This document shows, in pieces, positions 36,601 to 44,179 of a stretch of 64,000 nt of DNA. The translations under genes were made by a program, and so were the position numbers. Location of the stretch: contig JARLJG010000058.1 of NCBI GenBank assembly GCA_031291325.1, positions 16,246-80,245 on the forward strand, read 5' to 3'. This stretch comes from Burkholderiaceae bacterium (GTDB taxonomy: Bacteria; Pseudomonadota; Gammaproteobacteria; Burkholderiales; Burkholderiaceae_D). Position 1 is the stretch's first letter. The number at the start of each line of letters is the position of its first letter. Under the pieces are notes generated by a model, which saw nothing but the letters and a program-made list of their open reading frames with translations, made no database searches and was not told the origin of the DNA.

Positions 36601-38874
36601 CTGGGTTTGACTACTGACCAGATTGTCGCATTCACCACCGCCGATGTGGCCGCCTTGACCACGGCCCAGCTCAACCAGGGCCTCACGACCGCGCAGTTCG
36701 GTGCCTTGACCACAGCTGAAGTGGTGGCACTGCGCACCGCCCAGGTTGCCGCATTGAGCACTGCGCAAATCAACCAAGCGTTGACCACCGACGAATTGGT
36801 CGCCTTGACCAGCGCGCAGATTCAAGCGCTGACCAGCGCGCAGATCAACCTCGGTTTGACCACCGCCGATGTCGCCGCGTTGACGACTGCGCAAGTGCAG
36901 GCGTTGCGCACTTCGCAAGTGGCCGCATTGAACACCGCGCAAATCAGCCTCGGCTTGAGCACAGCCGATATCGTTGCGCTGACGACTGCGCAGATTGCAG
37001 CGCTGACCGCCACCCAAGTCAAACAGGGCTTGACCACCGATCAGGTGGTGGCGTTGACGACCGCCGATGTCGTCGCCTTGACTACCGGACAAATCAACGC
37101 CGGCTTGACCACCGCCGATGTCGCGGCCTTGACCACCGCGCAAGTGCAGGCACTGCGCACGGCGCAGGTCGCTGCTCTCGGCACCGCGCAAATCAACCTC
37201 GGCTTGAGCACCGACGATATCGTTGCGCTGACCACCGCGCAATTGGTCGCCTTGACGACGGCACAGGTTGCCCAGGGCTTGTCGACAGATCAGGTCGCGG
37301 CCTTGACCACCGCGCAAGTGCAGGCCTTGCGCACTGCGCAAGTCGCCGCATTGACCACGGCGCAAGTCTATCAAGGTCTCAGCACGGCAGATATCGCCGC
37401 CATGACCACGGCGCAGGTCGCCGCCTTGACCACTGCGCAAGTCCGGCAGGGTTTGAGTACCGACCAGATTGTCGCGTTGACCACCGCCGACGTGGCAGCC
37501 TTGACTACCGCCCAGCTCAACCAAGGCCTCACAACAGCGCAGTTCGGTGCCTTGACCACGGCAGAAGTGGTGGCACTGCGCACCGCTCAGGTTGCCGCAT
37601 TGAGCACCGCACAAATCAACCAGGCGTTGACCACCGACGAATTGGTGGCGATGACCAGCGCACAGATTCAAGCGTTGACCACCGCGCAGATCAACCTCGG
37701 CTTGACCACCGCCGATGTCGCCGCGCTGACGACTGCGCAAGTGCAGGCACTGCGCACTTCGCAAGTGGCCGCTTTGAGCACCGCGCAAGTCAACTTGGGT
37801 CTGAGCACAGCCGATATCGTCGCCCTGACCACCGCGCAGGTTGCTGCCTTGACCACTGCGCAAGTCCGGCAGGGTTTGACCACCGATCAGATCGTCGCAT
37901 TGACCACCGCCGATGTCGCCGCTTTGACGACGGGGCAAGTCAACCAAGGACTTTCCACCGCGCAGGTCGCCTCTTTGACGACGGCCGAGGTCCAGGCTTT
38001 GCGCACCGCTCAGGTTGTCGCGTTGAGCACGGCCCAGATCAGCCAGGCCTTGAGCACCGACGATATCGTAGCGCTGACCACTGCGCAGATAGCAGCGCTG
38101 ACTACTGCGCAAGTCAATCTGGGATTGACGACCGATCAAGTGGCGGCACTGACCACCGCGCAAGTCGCTGCATTGACGACGGGCCAGATCCATTCCGGCC
38201 TGAGCACGGCGCAAATCGCCGCACTGTCGACCAGCGATATTGTGGCGATGAAGACAGCGCAGATTGCTGCCTTGACCACCGCGCAAATCAATCAGGGAAT
38301 GACGACGGATCAGCTTGCTTCGCTGACGACGGCGCAGATTGTCGCGCTCGGCACCGCCCAGATTGCGGCGATCTCGACGGCGGATATCACGGCGCTGACG
38401 ACTACCGAACTGGCCGCGATGACCACCAATCAGACCTTGCATGGCTTGACGACTGCACAGATACATGCGATGACGACCACGCAATTCGTCGCATTGACCT
38501 TCGAGCAAAGAAGGCCTGCGGCATTGACTGTGGAACAAGTCTCCGCGTCGAGCAAACACGTTCCGGCCGTTACTACCGCCTCGACCTTGCGCGAGAAGGT
38601 GGTCGGATTGGTTCAAGCGATGGCCACCTACGATGCGCAAGCAGGCACTGCCACCGGTTCCACATCGCCGCTACCGTCAGTCACGGCAGGGTCGGCTGGA
38701 AGCCTGGCGGTGGCAACCAACGTGAGCACCATTGTCGATGTGTTGAAACGTTTTGACGCCAATGGCAACCCGATCGCACAACCGGGAATCACGTCGGCGC
38801 CGAGCAATACGCTTAACCTCACCGGCATCAACACCGCCAACAATGGATTTTTGGCAACTCCTGGCGGTAAATAG
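33628..38874 (+). CDS. Giant octapeptide-repeat protein 1 (probable type I-secreted surface protein)
   Basis: This 1748-aa protein starts at an ATG 7 bases after AGGGGTGG; an upstream in-frame ATG adds a non-repetitive stretch. Almost the whole chain is built of 8-9 residue units with the pattern A-L-T-T-A-Q-V-A, every third or fourth unit lengthened by one residue (QGLSTDQVA). I estimate about 190 units. Thr, Ala, Leu and Gln dominate; acidic D/E occur at a fixed place; I see no Cys or Trp and no RTX nonapeptides. The last 120 residues are non-repetitive (TLREKVVGLVQAMATYD ... VDVLKRFDANGNP) and shared with the second giant. There is no Sec signal peptide, so export by the adjacent type I system is the natural inference. 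Confidence 0.85.
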   Translation: MSYVTGLTTAEVAVMTSSQIAALQTSDIIAFSTDQLQAFTTTQIHSYFSTLDIAALTTAQVNLGLNTDQIVALTTAEVAALTTAQINQGLSTDQVAALTTAQVQALRTSQVAALNTNQISLGLSTSDIVALTTAQVAALTTAQVKLGLTTDQIVALTTADVAALTTAQLNLGLTTAQFGALTTAEVVALRTSQVAALSTGQINQALTTDELVAMTSAQIQALTSAQINLGLTTADVAALTTAQVQALRTSQVAALNTAQISLALSTSDIVAMTTAQVAALTTGQIKQGLTTDQIVALTTTDVAALTTGQISSGLTTADVAALTTAQVQALRTSQVTALGTAQINLGLSTDDIVALTTAQLVALTTAQVAQGLSTDQVAALTTAQVQALRTSQVAALTTSQINQGLSTSDIAALTTAQVAALTTAQVKLGLTTDQVVALTTADVAALTTAQLNQGLTTAQFGALTTAEVVALRTAQVAALSTAQINQALTTDELVAMTSAQIQALTSAQINLGLTTADVAALTTAQVQALRTSQIAALNTAQVNQGLSTADIAALTTAQVAALTTAQVKLGLTTDQVVALTTADVAALTTAQLNQGLTTAQFASLTTAEVVALRTAQVAALSTAQINQALTTDELVAMTSAQIQALTSAQINLGLTTADVAALTTAQVQALRTSQVAALSTAQINAGLSTDDIVAMTTAQIAALTATQVKQGLTTDQVVALTTADIVALTTGQINAGLTTADVAALTTAQVQALHTAQVAALGTAQINLGLNTSDIVALTTAQLVALTTAQVAQGLSTDQVAALTTAQVQALRTAQVAALTTAQINQGLSTADIAALTTAQVAALTTAQVKLGLTTDQVVALTTADVAALTTAQLNQGLTTAQFASLTTAEVVALRTAQVAALSTAQINQALTTDELVAMTSAQIQALTSAQINQGLTTDQVAALTTAQVQALRTSQIAALNTAQVNLGLSTADIAALTTAQVAALTTAQVKLGLTTDQIVAFTTADVAALTTAQLNQGLTTAQFGALTTAEVVALRTAQVAALSTAQINQALTTDELVALTSAQIQALTSAQINLGLTTADVAALTTAQVQALRTSQVAALNTAQISLGLSTADIVALTTAQIAALTATQVKQGLTTDQVVALTTADVVALTTGQINAGLTTADVAALTTAQVQALRTAQVAALGTAQINLGLSTDDIVALTTAQLVALTTAQVAQGLSTDQVAALTTAQVQALRTAQVAALTTAQVYQGLSTADIAAMTTAQVAALTTAQVRQGLSTDQIVALTTADVAALTTAQLNQGLTTAQFGALTTAEVVALRTAQVAALSTAQINQALTTDELVAMTSAQIQALTTAQINLGLTTADVAALTTAQVQALRTSQVAALSTAQVNLGLSTADIVALTTAQVAALTTAQVRQGLTTDQIVALTTADVAALTTGQVNQGLSTAQVASLTTAEVQALRTAQVVALSTAQISQALSTDDIVALTTAQIAALTTAQVNLGLTTDQVAALTTAQVAALTTGQIHSGLSTAQIAALSTSDIVAMKTAQIAALTTAQINQGMTTDQLASLTTAQIVALGTAQIAAISTADITALTTTELAAMTTNQTLHGLTTAQIHAMTTTQFVALTFEQRRPAALTVEQVSASSKHVPAVTTASTLREKVVGLVQAMATYDAQAGTATGSTSPLPSVTAGSAGSLAVATNVSTIVDVLKRFDANGNPIAQPGITSAPSNTLNLTGINTANNGFLATPGGK
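33900..38050 (+). repeat. Nested 423-bp / 1269-bp tandem repeats within giant gene 1
   Basis: The start of the element encoding LTTDELV occurs at 34241, 35087, 35510, 36356, 36779 and 37625, spaced 846, 423, 846, 423 and 846 bp. An alternative block (CAATTGGT encoding QLVALTT) occurs at 34702, 35971 and 37240, exactly 1269 bp apart. So 423-bp units (141 aa, about 17 octapeptides) are arranged in groups of three as a 1269-bp unit present about three times. Boundaries of the array are approximate. Confidence 0.85.
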
Positions 38875-38915
38875 GTAGGAAATAGGTAAATACGAGGAGC
38901 CCCGCGCTCTGAATA

Positions 38916-38946
38916 CGTCAAGGCCAGAATGGCCTTGACGTTTTTT
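38916..38946 (+). terminator. Rho-independent terminator after giant gene 1
   Basis: CGTCAAGGCC pairs perfectly with GGCCTTGACG (38916-38925 against 38931-38940) around an AGAAT loop, followed directly by TTTTTT. This is a textbook intrinsic terminator 42 bp after the stop. It implies that the second giant gene has its own promoter. Confidence 0.92.
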
Positions 38947-39150
38947 GTTTTGTCGTTTGTTTTGTCGTTTTGCAGTGCTTTCTCGCATTGAGTCGCCCGA
39001 AGAAAAGTGATCTGTTTTATTGCGCCAGCGAAATTAATTGAGTAAACTGTGCAATGACCAAGTAGTGCAGTAAATCTCGCGCATCGGTATTCGAATTCAG
39101 GAATTTATCTTGGCAAGCTTCGCAAGAAGTCTTGGTAGTGGAGTTGTAAA

Positions 39151-42100
39151 ATGAGTTCGATCGTAGTCGGAATAACTCCCGCGCAAATTGCACTGCTGAC
39201 GACGACGCAGATTGCATCCCTTGCCACTTCCGATATCGTCGCGTTAACCACCGCGCAGCTCGCCGCATTCACCCCCGGGCAAATCAGCCAAGGGTTCACG
39301 ACGCAGGAAATTGCGGCGCTGACGACCGCCCAGCTGAGCGTCGGGCTTAGTCCCGACCAAGTGGCCGCGATGACCACGACCGAGCTTGCGGCACTTACCA
39401 CCGCCCAGGTAATCAACGGTTTGACCACGGCGCAAATCGCCGCCCTGTCGCCTGATCAACTAGCCGCATTGCACGCCGTCTCGCCGGTTTCCGTGGCAAC
39501 CAACCAAATCGGGCTCGGCTTGACCACGGCCCAGATCGCCGAACTCACCACCGCGCAAATCGCCGCCCTGACCACGACGGAAATCAACAAATATTTGACC
39601 ACCGCCGAAGTCGCCGCCCTGACCACGGATCAAATCGACGCGTTGAGCACGGCGCAAATTGCCGCGCTCACTACCGCGCAAATCAGCAAGGGCTTGTCCG
39701 CCGATCAAATCGCCGCCATGACGACGGCGCAAATCGCGGCCCTGACCACGACCGATATCGACGCGCTGACTTCGGCGCAAATCGCGGCATTATCGATCGC
39801 GCAGCTCCAAGCGCTCACCACGGCCCAAATCGCCGCATTGACCACCGCCGAGGTCAACCGCGATCTAAGCACCGACCAGATCGCCGCATTGACCACAGCG
39901 CAAGTCGGCGCGCTGCGCAGCACAGAAATTGCCGCCCTCTCCACCGCTGAAATCGCCGCATTGACGACAGACCAGTTGTTGGCGTTAAGCACCGCGCAGA
40001 TTGCCGCCCTCACCTCGATTCAGCTCAGCGAGGGATTGACGACTGCACAATTGACTGCGCTGACGACCGCCCAGATTGCCGCCCTCGGCACTGCGCAAAT
40101 CAGTCGCGGCCTGACCAGCGATCAAATTGCGGCGTTGACGACGGCGCAAATCGCGGCGCTGCGCACGGCGGACATCGCTGCGCTCACCACCGCCGATATC
40201 GGCGCGCTGTCTTCCGACCAATTGGCCGCGTTGAGCACCGCGCAAATCGCCGCGCTCACTACGGCGCAAATCCGTTCTGGCTTGACGACGGATCAGATCT
40301 CGGAATTGAGCACCGCGCAAATCGCTGCCTTGCGCAGCGCCGATGTCGCGGCCTTGACCACCGCCCAAATCGAATCCGGCCTGTCGACCGCGCAACTGCT
40401 GGCACTGAGCAGCGCGCAAATCGCGGCGCTGACCACCGCGCAAATCGCCAGTCTGAGCGACGCGCAAATAGCCGCCCTGAGCACCGCGCAAATCGCCGCC
40501 TTGCGCACTGCCGATGTCGTGGCATTGACTACGGACCAAATCGATGCCGGCCTGTCGACCGCGCAACTGCTGGCGCTGAGCAGCGCGCAAATCGCGGCGC
40601 TGACCACCGCGCAAATCGCCAGCCTGAGCGACGCCCAAGTAGCCGCGCTGAGTACTGCACAAATCGCCGCGCTGACCACGTTGCAAATCAATCGGGGATT
40701 GACCACCGATCAAATTGCCTCGTTGACATCGGCGCAAATCGAAGCGTTGCGCACGGCCGACATCGCCGCCTTGAGCACAGCGCAAATCAATCTTGGACTG
40801 TCGATCGACCAGGTGCAGTTCCTCAGCAGCGCGCAAATCGCAGCGCTGACGACAGCGCAAATCAGCGCGGGCTTGAGCGCAACGCAATTGGAAGCGCTGA
40901 CGACGGCGCAAATCGACGATCTTTCCACGCTGCAGATCAGCCGATTGACGACCGATCAGGTCAGCAATTTGACGACTGCGCAGATCGCAGCGCTGAAAAC
41001 CGCGCAGGTCGCGGCATTGACGACGACCCAAATCAGGTTAGGCATCACCACCGATCAAATTACGGCGATGACGACTGCCGAGATCGGCGCCCTCACCTCT
41101 ATGCAAGTGGCCAACGGTTTGACGGCGGCGCAATTGAGTGCGATGTCGTCGGCGCAACTCGCCGCATTGCACACGCCGGGCGTGTTCTCGCTGGTTACGA
41201 ATCAAATCGGCCTGGGTCTGACGACCACCCAATTCGCGGCGATGTCGACCGGACAGCTGGCTTCCTTGACCACCACCGAAATCAATTTGTACGTGACCAC
41301 GGCGGAGATAGCTGCGCTGACAACTGCGCAAATGCTCGCCCTGACCACGACGCAAATCAATCTCGGCCTGACCAATGCCCAGATTGCGGCGATCAAAGCA
41401 GCCGACATCGCCGTGCTGACCACGACGCAAATCGCCGATGGCTTGACCAACGACCAAGTGGCGGCACTGACCACGGGCCAGGTCGCCGCCTTGACCACGA
41501 ACCAGGTCAGCCACGGATTGACCACCGACCAGATCACTGCGCTGACTGCCACAGAGATTGCAGCCTTGCGCACTGCAGATATTGCCGCGCTGACCACCGC
41601 GCAAATCAGCCTTGGCTTGAGCACTGGCCAGGTTGCCGCGCTGACCACGGCGCAAATCGCCGCGCTGACAACCTACCAGGTCAGCCACGGACTGACTATC
41701 GATCAAGTCTCGGCGCTCACCACCGCACAAATGGCGGCGTTGAAAACCGCCGACGTCGCCGCCCTGACGACTGCACAGATCAGCCAGGGGCTTGGCACCG
41801 ATCAAGTGGAGTCCTTGACAGCCGCGCAAATTGCGGCATTGACCACCGCCCAGGTCAGCAAGGGTTTGACTGCCGACCAGCTTGCCGCCCTCACCACGAG
41901 CGAGATTGCCGCCTTGCGCACCGCCGATGTCGCGGCGCTCAATGTCGGCGAAATCGGCAGCAGTTTGTCGACCGCTCAGATCGTGGCAATGAGCACCGCG
42001 CAAATCGCGGCTCTGACCACAGCGCAACTCAACTCGGGCTTGAGCGCCACCCAAGTGGCATCGATGACGACTGCGCAAATTGCCGCGCTGACCACTGCGC

Positions 42101-43968
42101 AAGTCAATCGCGGCTTGACCCCTGACCAAGTGGCGGCGCTCTCGACCTTGCAGATCGCCGCGCTGCGCAGCGTCGACATTGCGGCCTTGACCACCGCGCA
42201 AATCGATCTGGGATTGACAACCAGTGACGTGGCGGCGCTCACCACCGCCCAGGTAGCGGCGCTGACCACCTTGCAAATCAGCCAGGGATTGACGGTGGAC
42301 CAAGTGGCCGCTTTGACGACGGCGCAGATTGTTGCGTTGCGCACCAACCAGGTGGCGGCGTTGAACACGATGCAGATCAATCTCGGCCTGTCGACCGATC
42401 AAATCGCCGCCTTGACCACCAAGCAAATTGCCGTTTTAAGCACTGCCCAGATCGGCTCGGGCCTGAGCGACGCAGATGTGACTGCTTTGACCACCGCGCA
42501 AGTGGCCGCGCTGACCACTCTCCAAGTCAATCGCGGCCTGACGACCGACCAAATCGCGGCGTTTTCCACCGCGCAGATCGCTGCGTTGCATACTGCCGAA
42601 GTCGCGGCGCTGACCACCGCGCAAATCAACCAGGGAATGAGCACGGATCAGATCGCAGCGATGACCACTGCGCAAATTGCTGCGCTCACCACGCTGCAAA
42701 TCAACAAGGGATTGAACAACGATCAGGTGGCGACGCTGACAACTGCCGAAATCGCCGCCTTGCGCACTGCCGATATCGCGGCGCTGAACACTGCACAAAT
42801 AGCGCTGGGCATGTCGACCGATCAAATCGTCGCGCTCACCACCTCCCAAGTCGCTGCTTTGACGACCGCGCAACTCAATCTCGGCCTGACCACCGCACAA
42901 TTGGCCGCGATGAGCACCGCGCAGATTGCGGCGCTGACCACCAGCCAGGTCAACCACGGCTTGACCACTGCGCAAATCGCCGCCCTGAACACCGCGCAGG
43001 TGATGGCGCTGCGCACTGCGGAGATTGCCGCGCTGAGCACAGCGCAAATCAACAAGGGCCTATCGACCGACCAATTAGTAGTCATGTCGACTGCGCAAAT
43101 CGCCGCGTTGACCACTGCCCAGGTCGCCCAGGGACTCACCACGGACCAGGTTGCCGCCCTAACCACGGCGCAAATCGCGGTGCTGCGCACAGCCGACATT
43201 GCAGCGCTGACCACCGCCCAAATCAACCAGGGCTTGAGCACCGACCAAATCGTCGCGCTCACCACCGCTCAAGTAGCGGCATTGAGCAGCGCGCAAGTAA
43301 GCAAAGGATTGAGCAGCGCCCAGTTTGCCGCGCTGTCGACCACCGATATCGCTGCGCTACGCACGGCTGCCGTTGCGGCAATATCGACGTCTGAAATCGC
43401 CGGACTTTCGACCGACGACATCGTGGCTTTTACGACGACCCAGATACGGGCGATGACGACCGCTCAAATCGCCGCAATGACGACCACCGAGCTGGCGGCG
43501 ATGACCACCAACCAGACCTTGAATGGTTTGACTTCGGCGCAAATTCATGCGCTCACGAGCGCGCAATTCGTCGCCTTGACCTTTGAACAAAGGAGACGGC
43601 TAGCTGCGGCATTGAGCAGCAGGATTGCCGCTTCGAGCGCGCCTGCGCCGACACCATCCGTGACACCCGGCAGCGCCACGTTGCGTGAAAAAGTGAGCAG
43701 CCTGGTGCAGGCTATGGCATCGTTCGACATACGAACGGCAACGCCGACGGCCACTACGGGCAATTCGACTATGCCCAATGCCGGCGCTGCCGGCTATCTC
43801 GCGGTTGCCGGCAAGGTCGACGGCATCGTCGACATCTTGAAGCAATTCGATGCCAACGGCAACCCGACCACCAGGGCAAGCCAAATCGGCACGCAAACGG
43901 AACTGCTCAAGCATGCCGGGCTAAACAACGCAGGCGGCAGCGGCTTCCTGGCGACAGCCGTGAAGTAA
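39151..43968 (+). CDS. Giant octapeptide-repeat protein 2 (paralogue of giant 1)
   Basis: This 1605-aa protein has GGAG about 10 bases before the ATG. It has the same octapeptide design (ALTTAQIA), about 175 units, but with more varied units and mostly Ile instead of Val. A motif LHxxxxxSxxTNQIGLGLTT interrupts the array twice, at about 39466 and 41164, 1698 bp apart. The C-terminus (MTTNQTLNGLTSAQIHALTS, FVALTFEQRR, TLREKVSSLVQAMASFD, VDILKQFDANGNP, GFLAT) matches giant 1, so the two share a terminal domain. No signal peptide, Cys, Trp or RTX motif is seen. It lies just before the glycosyltransferase and exporter genes. Confidence 0.85.
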   Translation: MSSIVVGITPAQIALLTTTQIASLATSDIVALTTAQLAAFTPGQISQGFTTQEIAALTTAQLSVGLSPDQVAAMTTTELAALTTAQVINGLTTAQIAALSPDQLAALHAVSPVSVATNQIGLGLTTAQIAELTTAQIAALTTTEINKYLTTAEVAALTTDQIDALSTAQIAALTTAQISKGLSADQIAAMTTAQIAALTTTDIDALTSAQIAALSIAQLQALTTAQIAALTTAEVNRDLSTDQIAALTTAQVGALRSTEIAALSTAEIAALTTDQLLALSTAQIAALTSIQLSEGLTTAQLTALTTAQIAALGTAQISRGLTSDQIAALTTAQIAALRTADIAALTTADIGALSSDQLAALSTAQIAALTTAQIRSGLTTDQISELSTAQIAALRSADVAALTTAQIESGLSTAQLLALSSAQIAALTTAQIASLSDAQIAALSTAQIAALRTADVVALTTDQIDAGLSTAQLLALSSAQIAALTTAQIASLSDAQVAALSTAQIAALTTLQINRGLTTDQIASLTSAQIEALRTADIAALSTAQINLGLSIDQVQFLSSAQIAALTTAQISAGLSATQLEALTTAQIDDLSTLQISRLTTDQVSNLTTAQIAALKTAQVAALTTTQIRLGITTDQITAMTTAEIGALTSMQVANGLTAAQLSAMSSAQLAALHTPGVFSLVTNQIGLGLTTTQFAAMSTGQLASLTTTEINLYVTTAEIAALTTAQMLALTTTQINLGLTNAQIAAIKAADIAVLTTTQIADGLTNDQVAALTTGQVAALTTNQVSHGLTTDQITALTATEIAALRTADIAALTTAQISLGLSTGQVAALTTAQIAALTTYQVSHGLTIDQVSALTTAQMAALKTADVAALTTAQISQGLGTDQVESLTAAQIAALTTAQVSKGLTADQLAALTTSEIAALRTADVAALNVGEIGSSLSTAQIVAMSTAQIAALTTAQLNSGLSATQVASMTTAQIAALTTAQVNRGLTPDQVAALSTLQIAALRSVDIAALTTAQIDLGLTTSDVAALTTAQVAALTTLQISQGLTVDQVAALTTAQIVALRTNQVAALNTMQINLGLSTDQIAALTTKQIAVLSTAQIGSGLSDADVTALTTAQVAALTTLQVNRGLTTDQIAAFSTAQIAALHTAEVAALTTAQINQGMSTDQIAAMTTAQIAALTTLQINKGLNNDQVATLTTAEIAALRTADIAALNTAQIALGMSTDQIVALTTSQVAALTTAQLNLGLTTAQLAAMSTAQIAALTTSQVNHGLTTAQIAALNTAQVMALRTAEIAALSTAQINKGLSTDQLVVMSTAQIAALTTAQVAQGLTTDQVAALTTAQIAVLRTADIAALTTAQINQGLSTDQIVALTTAQVAALSSAQVSKGLSSAQFAALSTTDIAALRTAAVAAISTSEIAGLSTDDIVAFTTTQIRAMTTAQIAAMTTTELAAMTTNQTLNGLTSAQIHALTSAQFVALTFEQRRRLAAALSSRIAASSAPAPTPSVTPGSATLREKVSSLVQAMASFDIRTATPTATTGNSTMPNAGAAGYLAVAGKVDGIVDILKQFDANGNPTTRASQIGTQTELLKHAGLNNAGGSGFLATAVK
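40378..40719 (+). repeat. Tandem 171-bp duplication in giant gene 2
   Basis: The segment encoding GLSTAQLLALSSAQIAALTT starts at 40378 and again at 40549, with nearly identical sequence across 171 bp (57 aa). It is a recent-looking local duplication within an otherwise diversified repeat array. The end of the second copy is approximate. Confidence 0.7.
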
Positions 43969-44179
43969 TTCGGCGCAGTCCTTGCGCTTGATTGACAAGC
44001 AAAAGCCCGTCTATTCGGCGCATCCCACCAACACCTCGTTGCGGTATAAAGGAAAAGTGCAAAAATGCGCGCGCAAAGAAAGCGATGCATTTATTGCACA
44101 AGCAAAATTAGGATTGTAGACTGTACCCGGAAATGATTACCGGGCAATTTGCGCAAATCGATTAACTGAGATTGAATAC

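Noticed and set aside
35686..38640. A long open frame on the minus strand across giant gene 1 (and similar ones in giant gene 2)
   Set aside because: It is a by-product of the repetitive codon pattern on the plus strand; the predicted protein is Gly/Arg/Gln-rich without ribosome-binding site or fold pattern, while the plus strand has a clear start, C-terminal domain and terminator.
33900..43600. CRISPR-like regular repeats
   Set aside because: The repeats are coding, have no unique spacers and preserve reading frame in units of three bases.
33628..43968. RTX adhesin or toxin identity for the giants
   Set aside because: No GGxGxD nonapeptide repeats are visible; the unit is octapeptide with T-T-x-Q/D.
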